Shown piece after piece: positions 8,490 to 16,733 of a stretch of 59,251 nucleotides of DNA. Where the stretch lies: NCBI GenBank assembly GCA_945877315.1, contig CAMCRP010000014.1, positions 1-59,251 on the forward strand. The letters run 5' to 3'. The stretch is from an uncultured Ruminococcus sp. GTDB taxonomy: Bacteria; Bacillota; Clostridia; Oscillospirales; Ruminococcaceae. Position 1 is the first letter of the stretch; the number at the start of each line of letters is the position of its first letter. The notes beneath the pieces were generated by a model that did no database searches, was not told the DNA's origin, and saw nothing but the letters and a program-made list of their open reading frames with translations. A program made the position numbers and the translations under genes.

Positions 8490-10595
8490 ATGAAAAAGAA
8501 GAAAAATGCCGTATCCGAAAAGGACATAGAACGCAAAGGGGGCGAACGGCTCATTGCTCTGGCGGGCAATCCAAACGTTGGGAAATCCACCCTTTTCAAC
8601 CTGCTCACGGGAATGAATCAGCATACGGGAAACTGGACGGGCAAAACCGTTTCCGCCGCTTCGGGACGGTTCACCCATAAGGACAAAGGCTATCTTCTCT
8701 GCGATCTGCCCGGTACATATTCTTTGAACGCCCATTCCGCCGAAGAGGAGGTCGCACGGGATTTTATCTGCTTTTCGGGCGCAGATGCCGCCCTTGTGGT
8801 CTGCGATGCGTCCTGTCTGGAACGAAATCTCAACCTTGTTCTGCAAACGTCCGAGATAACCCGAAAATGCGTGGTTGCCGTGAACCTTATGGACGAAGCG
8901 GCGAAAAAGCAGATAACCGTTGACTGCCGCCGCCTGTCGTGTCTGCTGGGAGTGCCCGTCTGTCCCATTACCGCCCGCAGCGGCGAGGGCGTTGAGGAGC
9001 TGCTTGACGCTTTGGCGGCAGTCTGCGGCAATCCTGCCGCCGTAAACGAACCCACCGTTATTTACGAGGACGAAATAGAGGGCTGTATCTCACGGCTGAC
9101 ACCATTGCTTGAACGCCGTATCGGGAGCATCTGCAGCAGCCGTTTTGCCGCAGTCCATCTTCTGGAATACGACAGCGCATTCACCGAAAAGCTCAGCGAA
9201 GCCGTTGGTTACGATGTCTGCCTTGACGAGGAGATCGCCGCCGCTCTGGACAACGAACGTGCCCGCCTGACCGACTGCGGCTTCACCCGCTCAAGGATTA
9301 ATGACAGCACCGTAACGGCGTTCATCACCAAAGCCGAGGACATAGCCGCCGCCTGTGTCAGCTTCGGAAAGCCCGACTATTACGAACGGGACAGACGCAT
9401 TGATAAGCTGCTGACACACCCTGTTTTCGGCGTTCCGCTGATGCTTTTGCTGCTGGCGGCGGTGTTCTGGATAACCATTAAGGGGGCAAACGTGCCCTCT
9501 GAAATGCTGTCAAATCTGCTGTTTAGTCTAAGCGAAAGGCTCAACGCAGCCATTGTGGGGGCAGGTGCACCCGAATGGCTGCGAGGGGCACTAATAGACG
9601 GCGTTTACCGCACACTTGCGTGGGTAGTTTCGGTAATGCTGCCGCCTATGGCAATATTTTTCCCGCTGTTCACCATTTTAGAGGACGTAGGCTATCTCCC
9701 GAGAATCGCCTTTACGCTGGACAGATACTTCAAACATTCGGGCGCATGCGGAAAACAGGCACTCACCATGGCAATGGGCTTTGGCTGCAACGCTGCGGGG
9801 GTCACGGGCTGCCGCATAATCGACTCTCCCCGTGAACGGCTCATTGCAATGCTCACAAACTGCCTAGTCCCCTGCAACGGCAGATTTCCTATGCTTATAC
9901 TCATTATAACAATGTTTGCATCTGGCGGCGGACTGATACAGGCGGGGGCACTTACGGCGGTCATTCTTCTTGGGATAATACTGACCCTGTTAATGTCACG
10001 AATATTGTCAAAAACCATTCTGAAAGGCGAAGCCTCGTCCTTTACGCTGGAGCTGCCCCCCTACCGCCGCCCGCAGATAGGCAAGATAATCGTCCGCTCC
10101 ATATTCGACAGAACACTTTTTGTCCTCGGTCGTGCGGTAACATCTGCCGCCCCCGCAGGTCTGATAATCTGGCTTTGCGCAAATCTGCCTATGGGAGATT
10201 CCACCATTCTCGGGACGATTTCGGGCTTTCTTGACCCCTTCGCACGGCTTATGGGTCTGGACGGAATGATTTTAACAGCGTTCATTCTGGGACTTCCCGC
10301 CAATGAGATAGTTATCCCCATTATGCTTATGGGCTATATGTGCACGGGAACGCTTACGGAAGTCACCGAACCCGCAGCACTTCTCTCTGTCCTCCAAGAC
10401 AACGGCTGGACGCTGACAACCGCCATTTGCACCATGCTTTTCTCCCTCTGCCATTTTCCCTGCGCCACCACCCTTATGACCATAAAAAAAGAGTCGGGCA
10501 GCAGAAAATGGGCATTTGCCGCCTTTCTGCTCCCGACTGCTTTGGGGATAATTTTATGTATTGCCGTCGCTTTCGTCGGACGGCTTATCGTCTGA
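8490..10595 (+). CDS. feoB: Ferrous iron transport protein B
   Basis: A 701-residue Fe2+ transporter with an N-terminal cytoplasmic GTPase domain. G1 is GNPNVGKST, G3 is DLPGTYS and G4 is NLMDEA, followed by a helical domain. The C-terminal membrane part (residues about 300-701) contains two Gate repeats, with the conserved CNAAGVTGCRII and CNGRFPML segments. Switch I is NWTGKTV rather than the commoner NWPGVTV, a variant seen in some Clostridia. The start at 8490 follows GGAGGGATAGT and precedes MKKKKNAVSEKD; the longer frame reads through repeat DNA. No feoA or FeoC-type gene is adjacent. Its 3' end overlaps the convergent DUF4317 gene by 42 bp. Confidence 0.95.
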   Translation: MKKKKNAVSEKDIERKGGERLIALAGNPNVGKSTLFNLLTGMNQHTGNWTGKTVSAASGRFTHKDKGYLLCDLPGTYSLNAHSAEEEVARDFICFSGADAALVVCDASCLERNLNLVLQTSEITRKCVVAVNLMDEAAKKQITVDCRRLSCLLGVPVCPITARSGEGVEELLDALAAVCGNPAAVNEPTVIYEDEIEGCISRLTPLLERRIGSICSSRFAAVHLLEYDSAFTEKLSEAVGYDVCLDEEIAAALDNERARLTDCGFTRSRINDSTVTAFITKAEDIAAACVSFGKPDYYERDRRIDKLLTHPVFGVPLMLLLLAAVFWITIKGANVPSEMLSNLLFSLSERLNAAIVGAGAPEWLRGALIDGVYRTLAWVVSVMLPPMAIFFPLFTILEDVGYLPRIAFTLDRYFKHSGACGKQALTMAMGFGCNAAGVTGCRIIDSPRERLIAMLTNCLVPCNGRFPMLILIITMFASGGGLIQAGALTAVILLGIILTLLMSRILSKTILKGEASSFTLELPPYRRPQIGKIIVRSIFDRTLFVLGRAVTSAAPAGLIIWLCANLPMGDSTILGTISGFLDPFARLMGLDGMILTAFILGLPANEIVIPIMLMGYMCTGTLTEVTEPAALLSVLQDNGWTLTTAICTMLFSLCHFPCATTLMTIKKESGSRKWAFAAFLLPTALGIILCIAVAFVGRLIV

Positions 10596-11741
10596 TGTGA
10601 TAGTCTGCGTAATTGCAGCGGGCAGACCGTTCACCGTTATCTCGGGGTCGTCAAGGTCGATAAGCAGACATCTCTTGCCGCCTACCAGCGCAGTTCTCAC
10701 CAGGTCAACGGAATCTCTGCCGATGTTCACAGTAATTCCGGGCATGGACAGCACCGTCTTTGTTTCCACCAGATTTGAAACGGTCAGGGGCGCATCTCCC
10801 ACCGTTTCCTTGTAGACCGCAGACAGTCCCTCCAAACGTTCATCGCTGACGCCCGCTTCGGAAAGAATGGTTTTCAGGCGATTATCGTCAATGACAGGCA
10901 GAGAGGTTTCGTCCTTGTTCAGCTCAACGGTTTCCATAAGCTTTTCGTTCACACGGGTAATGACGTTGTAATCAAGCTCGTCCCCCGCAACGCTTGCCAC
11001 CACCTGATGAAAACGCTCCTTTTCGCTTTCGCAGGACATAAGGAACTCACAGCCCAGTATCTCGGTAATAACGGAGATATTGGGCTTTTTCGGCGACTGA
11101 GTGTAGTACATAACGTGGTTGACATCGGACGCTCTGTCGCTGAAAACGGGATAAAGAAAACCGTCGGAGGGAACACGGCTGATTATCTTTTCCGTGTTTG
11201 CCTTTTTGATGATAGTGTTGGTTTCATCATCGAAAACAAGCCCGTCAGTGCCCGTGTTTACGGGGCAAATTGCGGCAATAACAAAGTTGTAGATGTTCTC
11301 GTTAATGTCCGCTTCTATCTCGGCATTCTTGTTTTTTGTGAACACCGAATAAGAGCAGTGACCGATAAGCAGAGTAAATGCCTGCTCGTAAACTATCTTC
11401 TCCGCAATAGTTTCAAGAAGCTTGTCGGCGGACTCGTCCGTTTCCTCCAGCTTGCCCGAAACAAGGCTGTACAAAAGCTTCTGCGAACCGCCCTCCTCAT
11501 AGGAATCACGGGGGAACTCATACTCGGTGAGTGCCTTGCCAAGGCTGCCGCTGAGGACCTTTTTCAGCGTTTCCATAATAACGGACGCTTCCTCCTCGGG
11601 GATAAGAGTGTACATTCTGTTGGATTTGCAGAGGATATTTCTCTCGTGGTCAACGAATGCGGAATATACCCTGTTGAGGGTGAAAAGTCCGCTTGCTTCG
11701 CTGAAATTCTTTTTAAGCTCGTTTATTTCTTTTTTGTTCAT
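10554..11741 (-). CDS. DUF4317 family protein
   Basis: A 395-residue cytoplasmic protein of the Clostridia-specific DUF4317 family, recognised by the start MNKKEINELKKNFSEASGLFTLNRVYSAFVD and overall length. There are no membrane segments and no recognised catalytic motif. The function is unknown. AGAAAGGAACACAAA precedes the ATG. The last 42 bp overlap the end of feoB on the other strand, so transcripts of the two genes are antisense at their ends. Upstream lies the GC-rich hairpin at 11768-11804, then alr. Confidence 0.85.
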   Translation of the reverse strand: MNKKEINELKKNFSEASGLFTLNRVYSAFVDHERNILCKSNRMYTLIPEEEASVIMETLKKVLSGSLGKALTEYEFPRDSYEEGGSQKLLYSLVSGKLEETDESADKLLETIAEKIVYEQAFTLLIGHCSYSVFTKNKNAEIEADINENIYNFVIAAICPVNTGTDGLVFDDETNTIIKKANTEKIISRVPSDGFLYPVFSDRASDVNHVMYYTQSPKKPNISVITEILGCEFLMSCESEKERFHQVVASVAGDELDYNVITRVNEKLMETVELNKDETSLPVIDDNRLKTILSEAGVSDERLEGLSAVYKETVGDAPLTVSNLVETKTVLSMPGITVNIGRDSVDLVRTALVGGKRCLLIDLDDPEITVNGLPAAITQTITSDDKPSDESDGNT

Positions 11742-11767
11742 TTTGTGTTCCTTTCTAACTTTTTATT

Positions 11768-11804
11768 GTGTGTATTCCCCCGCCGAAGGCGGGGGAATAC
11801 ACAC
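11768..11804. repeat. GC-rich perfect hairpin between alr and DUF4317 gene
   Basis: GTGTGTATTCCCCCGCC-GAA-GGCGGGGGAATACACAC, a perfect 17-bp stem. The core CCCCCGCCGAAGGCGGGGG is shared with hairpins near 5450 and 42660. It may work as a terminator for alr (minus strand), although no long U-tract follows. Confidence 0.75.
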
Positions 11805-11817
11805 CTACAATACTTTT

Positions 11818-13017
11818 TTACTTTGCCTTATAAGTCACAACTTCCTTAATATCGCCGTTTTCGATGATAACCCTCGGCACTCTCATACCCACATTGCATA
11901 CTATCTCATAACCGATAGTACCGTAAAGCTCCGCCAGCTCATCTGCGGTAATGGTTTCATCTCCCTGAGAACCGATAAGCACAGCCTCATCTCCGCACTT
12001 TGCCTCGGGGATGTCGGTAATATCCACCATCATCTGGTCCATACATATCCTGCCGATAATCTTGGCACGCTTTCCGCAGATAAGCACCTCTGCCTTGTCG
12101 GAAAGAAGCCGTGAATATCCGTCCGCATAGCCCGCAGACAGAGTTGCGATACGCATGGGCTTGTCGACAACAAATGTCCTGCCGTAGCTGATGCAGTCGC
12201 CCTTCTTTGCGTCCTTTATATAGGAAATAATGGTCTTAAAGCTGAGAACGGGTGTGGTTTTCACGGGAACGGGCAGCTTGGGGTTTGGCATAAGTCCGTA
12301 AAGCACGATACCGAAGCGAACCAGCCCGCTGTCCTCGGTGAAGTGGTACTCGCCGCCTGCGCTGTTGAGGAAGTGGCAGTATCTGAGGTTTTTGCCCTTC
12401 TCGGAAAGACCGTCCCTGACAGCCTTGAAGCGTTCTATCTGCATAGCTGTGTAAGCCTTGCTGTCCGCATCATCGCTGTCTGCGGAGGACAGGTGGGAGA
12501 AAAGCCCCTCCGCTCTCAGGTTGGACATTTCGCAAATCTCGGCGGTTTCGTTAATGCAGTTCTGAATATCGTCCGCAAGAACGCCTATGCGTCCCATACC
12601 CGTATCAATGACAATATGCACACGGATACGAAGCTTTCTCCTCTTAGCTTCACGGTTCAGACGGTAGGCGTGTTCCTTGGAAATAGCCGCCGCAATAACG
12701 TCATATTTAACAAGCTCCTCCACAGAAGCGGGGGGCGTATATCCCAGAATGAGGATCTCCCCCGAACAGCCGCCGTTACGAAGCTTTACAGCCTCCTCAA
12801 TGCTGGACACGGCAAACCATTCCGCACCGCAGTCCTCAAGGCAGTTCATAACGGTAATATCGTCATGACCGTAAGCGTTCGCCTTGACCACGAACATGGG
12901 CTTTACCCCGCTTTCCTCGGGGATAGAGTCGCAGAGAGCCTTGTAATTTGCACGGAGGGCGTCAAGGTCTATCTCCGTCCATGCTCGGTGAAGTCTGATA
13001 AATTCATTTTTATCCAT
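11818..13017 (-). CDS. alr: Alanine racemase
   Basis: A 399-residue PLP enzyme that interconverts L- and D-alanine, supplying D-Ala for peptidoglycan. The PLP-binding lysine is in VVKANAYGHD near residue 45. The second catalytic base, tyrosine, is in SYGRTFV or in the nearby C-terminal beta domain, and CMDQMMVDITDIP is the usual C-terminal motif. The N-terminal alpha/beta barrel and C-terminal beta domain are complete. The ATG at 13017 follows AGAAAGGAAATTTTCACT. The gene is divergent from the SLOG-family gene. Confidence 0.95.
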   Translation of the reverse strand: MDKNEFIRLHRAWTEIDLDALRANYKALCDSIPEESGVKPMFVVKANAYGHDDITVMNCLEDCGAEWFAVSSIEEAVKLRNGGCSGEILILGYTPPASVEELVKYDVIAAAISKEHAYRLNREAKRRKLRIRVHIVIDTGMGRIGVLADDIQNCINETAEICEMSNLRAEGLFSHLSSADSDDADSKAYTAMQIERFKAVRDGLSEKGKNLRYCHFLNSAGGEYHFTEDSGLVRFGIVLYGLMPNPKLPVPVKTTPVLSFKTIISYIKDAKKGDCISYGRTFVVDKPMRIATLSAGYADGYSRLLSDKAEVLICGKRAKIIGRICMDQMMVDITDIPEAKCGDEAVLIGSQGDETITADELAELYGTIGYEIVCNVGMRVPRVIIENGDIKEVVTYKAK

Positions 13018-13089
13018 AGTGAAAATTTCCTTTCTATATTATGGGAAAATACAAATCGGTTACAAAAAATAACAAAATAGAATTATCTA

Positions 13090-13118
13090 TTGAAAAAAGG
13101 GAAAAATTATGCTATAAT
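13090..13118 (+). promoter_or_regulatory. Sigma-A promoter of SLOG gene
   Basis: TTGAAA, 17-bp spacer, TATAAT; the start codon is 35 bp downstream. Confidence 0.75.
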
Positions 13119-13152
13119 TCAAAAAGTGAGTTTGAATGAGGTGAGCATTATC

Positions 13153-13689
13153 ATGGAATTCGGCAAAACTATGTGCTTTTCGGGACACCGCCCAGAGAAG
13201 CTCCCCGATTACGGCGACAAGCACTCAACTGCCGTAAGAGCACTTATGAGCGTAATAAATATGGAGATAATGAACAGCATCTCCGAAGGCTATACCCGAT
13301 TTTTTACGGGAATGTCAAGGGGCGTTGACCTCTGGGCAGGCGAAATGGTCGCAGAGCTTAAATGCAGAGGAGAAAAAATCGAGCTTTACGCAGCCCTTCC
13401 CTACCCCGGCTTTACCGATAAATTTACGGGGGACGACCACTGGACAGCAGGACATATCCTTGCCAACGCCAACGATGTTTTCACCATAAGCCCCGCATAT
13501 TCCAAGGACTGTATGCGCCTGAGAAATCAGTATATGGTAAACTGCTCCCACAAGCTGCTGGCGGTCTGCCGTGACAGCCGAAGCGGTACGGGGCAGACTA
13601 TCCGCATGGCAGAAAGGGCGGGGATAGCAGTGAAGGTCATCGACCTTGCACCCTATTTTGAGCTTTCCGACAGCTTCTCTGCAAAATAG
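13153..13689 (+). CDS. SLOG/DUF1273 (YpsA-like) family protein
   Basis: A 178-residue protein with the SLOG Rossmann-like fold. It shows CFSGHRPEKLP at the N-terminus, FFTGMSRGVDLWAGE in the middle and LLAVCRDSRSGTGQTIRMAERAG at the C-terminus, the three blocks typical of the YpsA/DUF1273 group. SLOG domains bind nucleotide-derived ligands; YpsA-type proteins are tied to cell division and stress in Bacillus, but the molecular role is open. The start at 13153 follows GAGGTGAGCATTATC; the longer frame overlaps the promoter. There are no defence-type partner genes beside it, so I do not call it part of an anti-phage system. Confidence 0.8.
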   Translation: MEFGKTMCFSGHRPEKLPDYGDKHSTAVRALMSVINMEIMNSISEGYTRFFTGMSRGVDLWAGEMVAELKCRGEKIELYAALPYPGFTDKFTGDDHWTAGHILANANDVFTISPAYSKDCMRLRNQYMVNCSHKLLAVCRDSRSGTGQTIRMAERAGIAVKVIDLAPYFELSDSFSAK

Positions 13690-13897
13690 AGCAGCATATC
13701 TATTATATAGCGAAAGCGGAAATTTTTCAAGCGGTTTTGCAGCTTTTTTCTGAAAAAAATTTTTACGATAAGCTATTGACAAAGCCCACAGTATTTCAGC
13801 GGACGGACATTTCAACTTTTTCAACTTAACTTTCAACAAAGTTTTCAACAATCTGTTGAAAGTTATTCTCAGCAAATCCGAAAGGCAGGTCACATTA

Positions 13898-14869
13898 ATG
13901 GCAAGCAAAAAAGTAAAGATAGCCGCAACCTACTTTATAACCATCATTCTGACAATGGTGCTTCTGGGCGGAACGGCTTATTTCATCATCACACATTACG
14001 TATTCGCCGAAAAGGACGATGGCAGCGACCTTGACGCACTGCTAAAGCCCGACACGCAGACCGTCACCGAGGGTTATCAGCCCACATTTGAGAATAACAA
14101 AACTATCCTTATTATCCTTGATGCGGAAAAGAGGGAGTCGGGCAGCTGCTTTCTTCTGCTGAGATTTCTCCCCACCGAACAGGGTGCGCTGGTAATGCCT
14201 ATCCAAAGCGACTGCGAGGTAAACGGCGCAAACGGCAAAACCACTCTCTACGAGCTTTTCCGAACAGGCGGCACAACCAAAGCCATTGCAGCTATCAAGG
14301 AGATAACGGGTCTGGAGATAGACCATTATATGAAATTTGACAAGAACAGCTTCACAAACGCTCTGGACATTTTTGGCGGCGTAAACTACAAGATACCCTA
14401 CCAGCTTATCTACGATAACAAGGAAACAGGCGAAATGACGGTAATTCAGGAAGGCGAGCAGTTCCTGGACGCTACCCTTATCCGCAGAGTGCTTACCTAT
14501 CCCCTTTACAAAAACGGCGAAAGCTACCGTGCCACCGTGCTTGCCATGCTGACCGCCGATTTGCTCAATCAGAATCTGGGCACAGGAATGTCCGACCGTC
14601 TGGACAGCTGCTTCTCCACCGTTATCAACAGCGGTATGGAAACAAACATTACCAGCTATGACTATGAGGATCAGAAAAAAGCCCTTGCCTACGTCCTTGA
14701 CGCCGAGGAGGACACCGTTAGCATAGTTCTCCCCATCGGCGGCTATAACGAGGACGGAAGATATGTTATGAACTCGGATTTTGTACGGCTTCTGCCCGAC
14801 ACGCTGATGACTGTTCCCCCCGCATATTCCACAACCCCAACGACAACTACCGAAGCAGCCAATGAATAA
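13898..14869 (+). CDS. LytR-CpsA-Psr (LCP) domain protein, degenerate
   Basis: A 323-residue protein with one N-terminal membrane helix (residues about 8-30) and an extracellular domain. The stretch TTKAIAAIKEITGLEIDHY, followed by MKFDKNSFTNALDIFGGV, is characteristic of LCP proteins, which attach glycopolymers to peptidoglycan. However the expected Asp/Arg-rich phosphate-binding motif near the domain start is replaced by DAEKRESGSCFLLLRF, so transferase activity is doubtful. It ends with a T/P-rich tail. The start at 13898 follows AAAGGCAGGT. The gene overlaps recQ by 8 bp and likely leads a recQ-GH127 operon. Confidence 0.7.
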   Translation: MASKKVKIAATYFITIILTMVLLGGTAYFIITHYVFAEKDDGSDLDALLKPDTQTVTEGYQPTFENNKTILIILDAEKRESGSCFLLLRFLPTEQGALVMPIQSDCEVNGANGKTTLYELFRTGGTTKAIAAIKEITGLEIDHYMKFDKNSFTNALDIFGGVNYKIPYQLIYDNKETGEMTVIQEGEQFLDATLIRRVLTYPLYKNGESYRATVLAMLTADLLNQNLGTGMSDRLDSCFSTVINSGMETNITSYDYEDQKKALAYVLDAEEDTVSIVLPIGGYNEDGRYVMNSDFVRLLPDTLMTVPPAYSTTPTTTTEAANE

Positions 14870-16730
14870 GCTTGAAATTCTCGGAAAATATTTCGGCTGC
14901 GGCAGCTTTAGGAGCGGTCAGGAAACGCTTATTGACGGCATTTTGTCGGGGAAGGACGTTCTGGGCATACTCCCCACAGGCGGCGGAAAATCCCTTTGCT
15001 ATCAGCTGCCCGCCCTAATGCTTGACGGCGTAACGGCGGTGATCTCCCCGCTTATTTCCCTGATGACCGACCAGCGGGACGCACTTTTGCAGCGTGGGAT
15101 AAACGCCGTCTGCCTTAACAGTGCAGCTTCTCCCGACGAAAACGCAGCCGCCGAACGTGCGCTTATTTCGGGACATGCCAAGATAGTCTATCTCTCCCCC
15201 GAGCGGCTGGAAAATCCGAGGACGCTTTCTCTTTTCTCGAAAATTCCGCTGTCACTCATTGCCGTGGACGAAGCGCATTGTATCTCGCAATGGGGACACG
15301 ATTTCCGTCCCGCATATCTGAGAATTGCCGAGTTTGCCGATGATCTCCCGAAACGACCTATAATTGCAGCATTCACCGCCACCGCAACACCTGCGGTCAG
15401 GCGGGATATTTTTGAGCGGTTAAGGCTTAATGACCCCGTGACGGTGGTAAACAGCTTTGCCCGTGACAACCTGTTCTTTGAGGTGAACCGTCAGCCCAAT
15501 GACGCCGAAAAGCTGCTTGATACGGTGGAATTTCTCCGAAGAATGGGCGCAGATAATGGCTCATGCGGCATTATCTACTGTTCATCAAGGGAGAAAACGG
15601 AAATTATTTCCCGAAGCCTTAACGGAATGGGCTTTTCCTGTCTGCCCTATCATGCGGGAATGTCCGCCGAGGAAAGACAGCGTAACCAAAACGCCTTTCT
15701 TTCGGGACAATGCCCCGTTATTGCCGCCACAAACGCCTTTGGTATGGGCATAAACAAGCCCGATGTACGGTTCGTTCTCCATTACAATATGCCCGGCTCC
15801 CCCGAAGCCTATTATCAGGAGGCGGGACGTGCGGGGCGTGACGGAAAAGCGTCGGTCTGCCGTCTGCTTTATTCGGACAGCGACAGCTTTATTGTCCGTG
15901 CCCTTATTGACGAAGCGGAGCAGAATTCCGAGCTTGACGAGGAAACCGCCGCATTTGTCAAAAAGGTTCGTTTAAAGCAGCTTTCGGCAACGGAAAATAT
16001 TCTCCGTTCGGGAAATTGCCTGCAAAATGAGATACTCCGCTATTTCGGGGAAAGCTCTCCAAAGCGTTGCGGAAGATGTTCTGTTTGTGACAGACGGACA
16101 GAGTATCGGGACTGTACCGTCGAAGCGCAGAAAATACTCTCCTGCGTAAAGCGAATGGGAGAACGCTTCGGAATCTCCGACACAACAGCCGTCCTGCGTG
16201 GGATAAACAGCCGATTTATCACCGAAAACGGCTTTGACAGGCTGTCAACCTACGGCATAATGAAAGACAGCAGCGATAAGGAAATCCGTGAAATTACCCT
16301 TGAACTTATAAAGCAAGGCTATCTGAAACAGTCCGAGGACAGAAGCCTGCATTTTACGGAAAACACGGCAACTGTTCTCTATGCACGGACACGTTTTCTT
16401 GTCAGACTGCCAATACAAAACAGCGTTGCAGAACCGTTCACGCCCTCTGCCGCTCTGACGGAATTTCTCTCCCCGCCCGTACCCTATGACGAAAAGCTTT
16501 TTGCCCGACTGAAAGCGATCCGGGACAAGGTGTCCACCGTATGCGGACTGCCTGCCTATGCGGTAATGCCCGACAATGTGCTGAAAGAAATAAGCGCAGC
16601 CAAGCCCACAACAGCCGACGATCTTCTGAAAATAAAGGGCGTTTCCCCCGAGCATTTCAGACGGTGCGGAGAACGGCTTCTTGCGGAAATTCTTACTTAC
16701 ATTAACGAAACAAAACATCAAGGAGGATAA
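14862..16730 (+). CDS. recQ: ATP-dependent DNA helicase RecQ
   Basis: A 622-residue 3'-5' DNA helicase for recombination and repair. Motif I is LPTGGGKSLCYQLPAL, the DEAH box is AVDEAHCISQWGHDFRP and motif III is AFTATATP. The helicase C half has ATNAFGMGINKPDVRFV and YYQEAGRAGRDG. A Zn site (CLQNEILRYFG then CGRCSVC) and a winged-helix region follow. A C-terminal HRDC domain (about 540-615) ends near LLKIKGVSPEHFRRCGERLL. It overlaps the LCP gene by 8 bp and lies 3 bp before the GH127 gene, suggesting one transcript. Confidence 0.95.
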   Translation: MNKLEILGKYFGCGSFRSGQETLIDGILSGKDVLGILPTGGGKSLCYQLPALMLDGVTAVISPLISLMTDQRDALLQRGINAVCLNSAASPDENAAAERALISGHAKIVYLSPERLENPRTLSLFSKIPLSLIAVDEAHCISQWGHDFRPAYLRIAEFADDLPKRPIIAAFTATATPAVRRDIFERLRLNDPVTVVNSFARDNLFFEVNRQPNDAEKLLDTVEFLRRMGADNGSCGIIYCSSREKTEIISRSLNGMGFSCLPYHAGMSAEERQRNQNAFLSGQCPVIAATNAFGMGINKPDVRFVLHYNMPGSPEAYYQEAGRAGRDGKASVCRLLYSDSDSFIVRALIDEAEQNSELDEETAAFVKKVRLKQLSATENILRSGNCLQNEILRYFGESSPKRCGRCSVCDRRTEYRDCTVEAQKILSCVKRMGERFGISDTTAVLRGINSRFITENGFDRLSTYGIMKDSSDKEIREITLELIKQGYLKQSEDRSLHFTENTATVLYARTRFLVRLPIQNSVAEPFTPSAALTEFLSPPVPYDEKLFARLKAIRDKVSTVCGLPAYAVMPDNVLKEISAAKPTTADDLLKIKGVSPEHFRRCGERLLAEILTYINETKHQGG

Positions 16731-16733
16731 ACC

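Noticed and set aside
13153-13689. SLOG-domain gene as part of an anti-phage system such as a TIR/SLOG or Thoeris-like locus
   Set aside because: No TIR, nuclease or transmembrane effector gene is adjacent; the protein matches the housekeeping YpsA/DUF1273 type.
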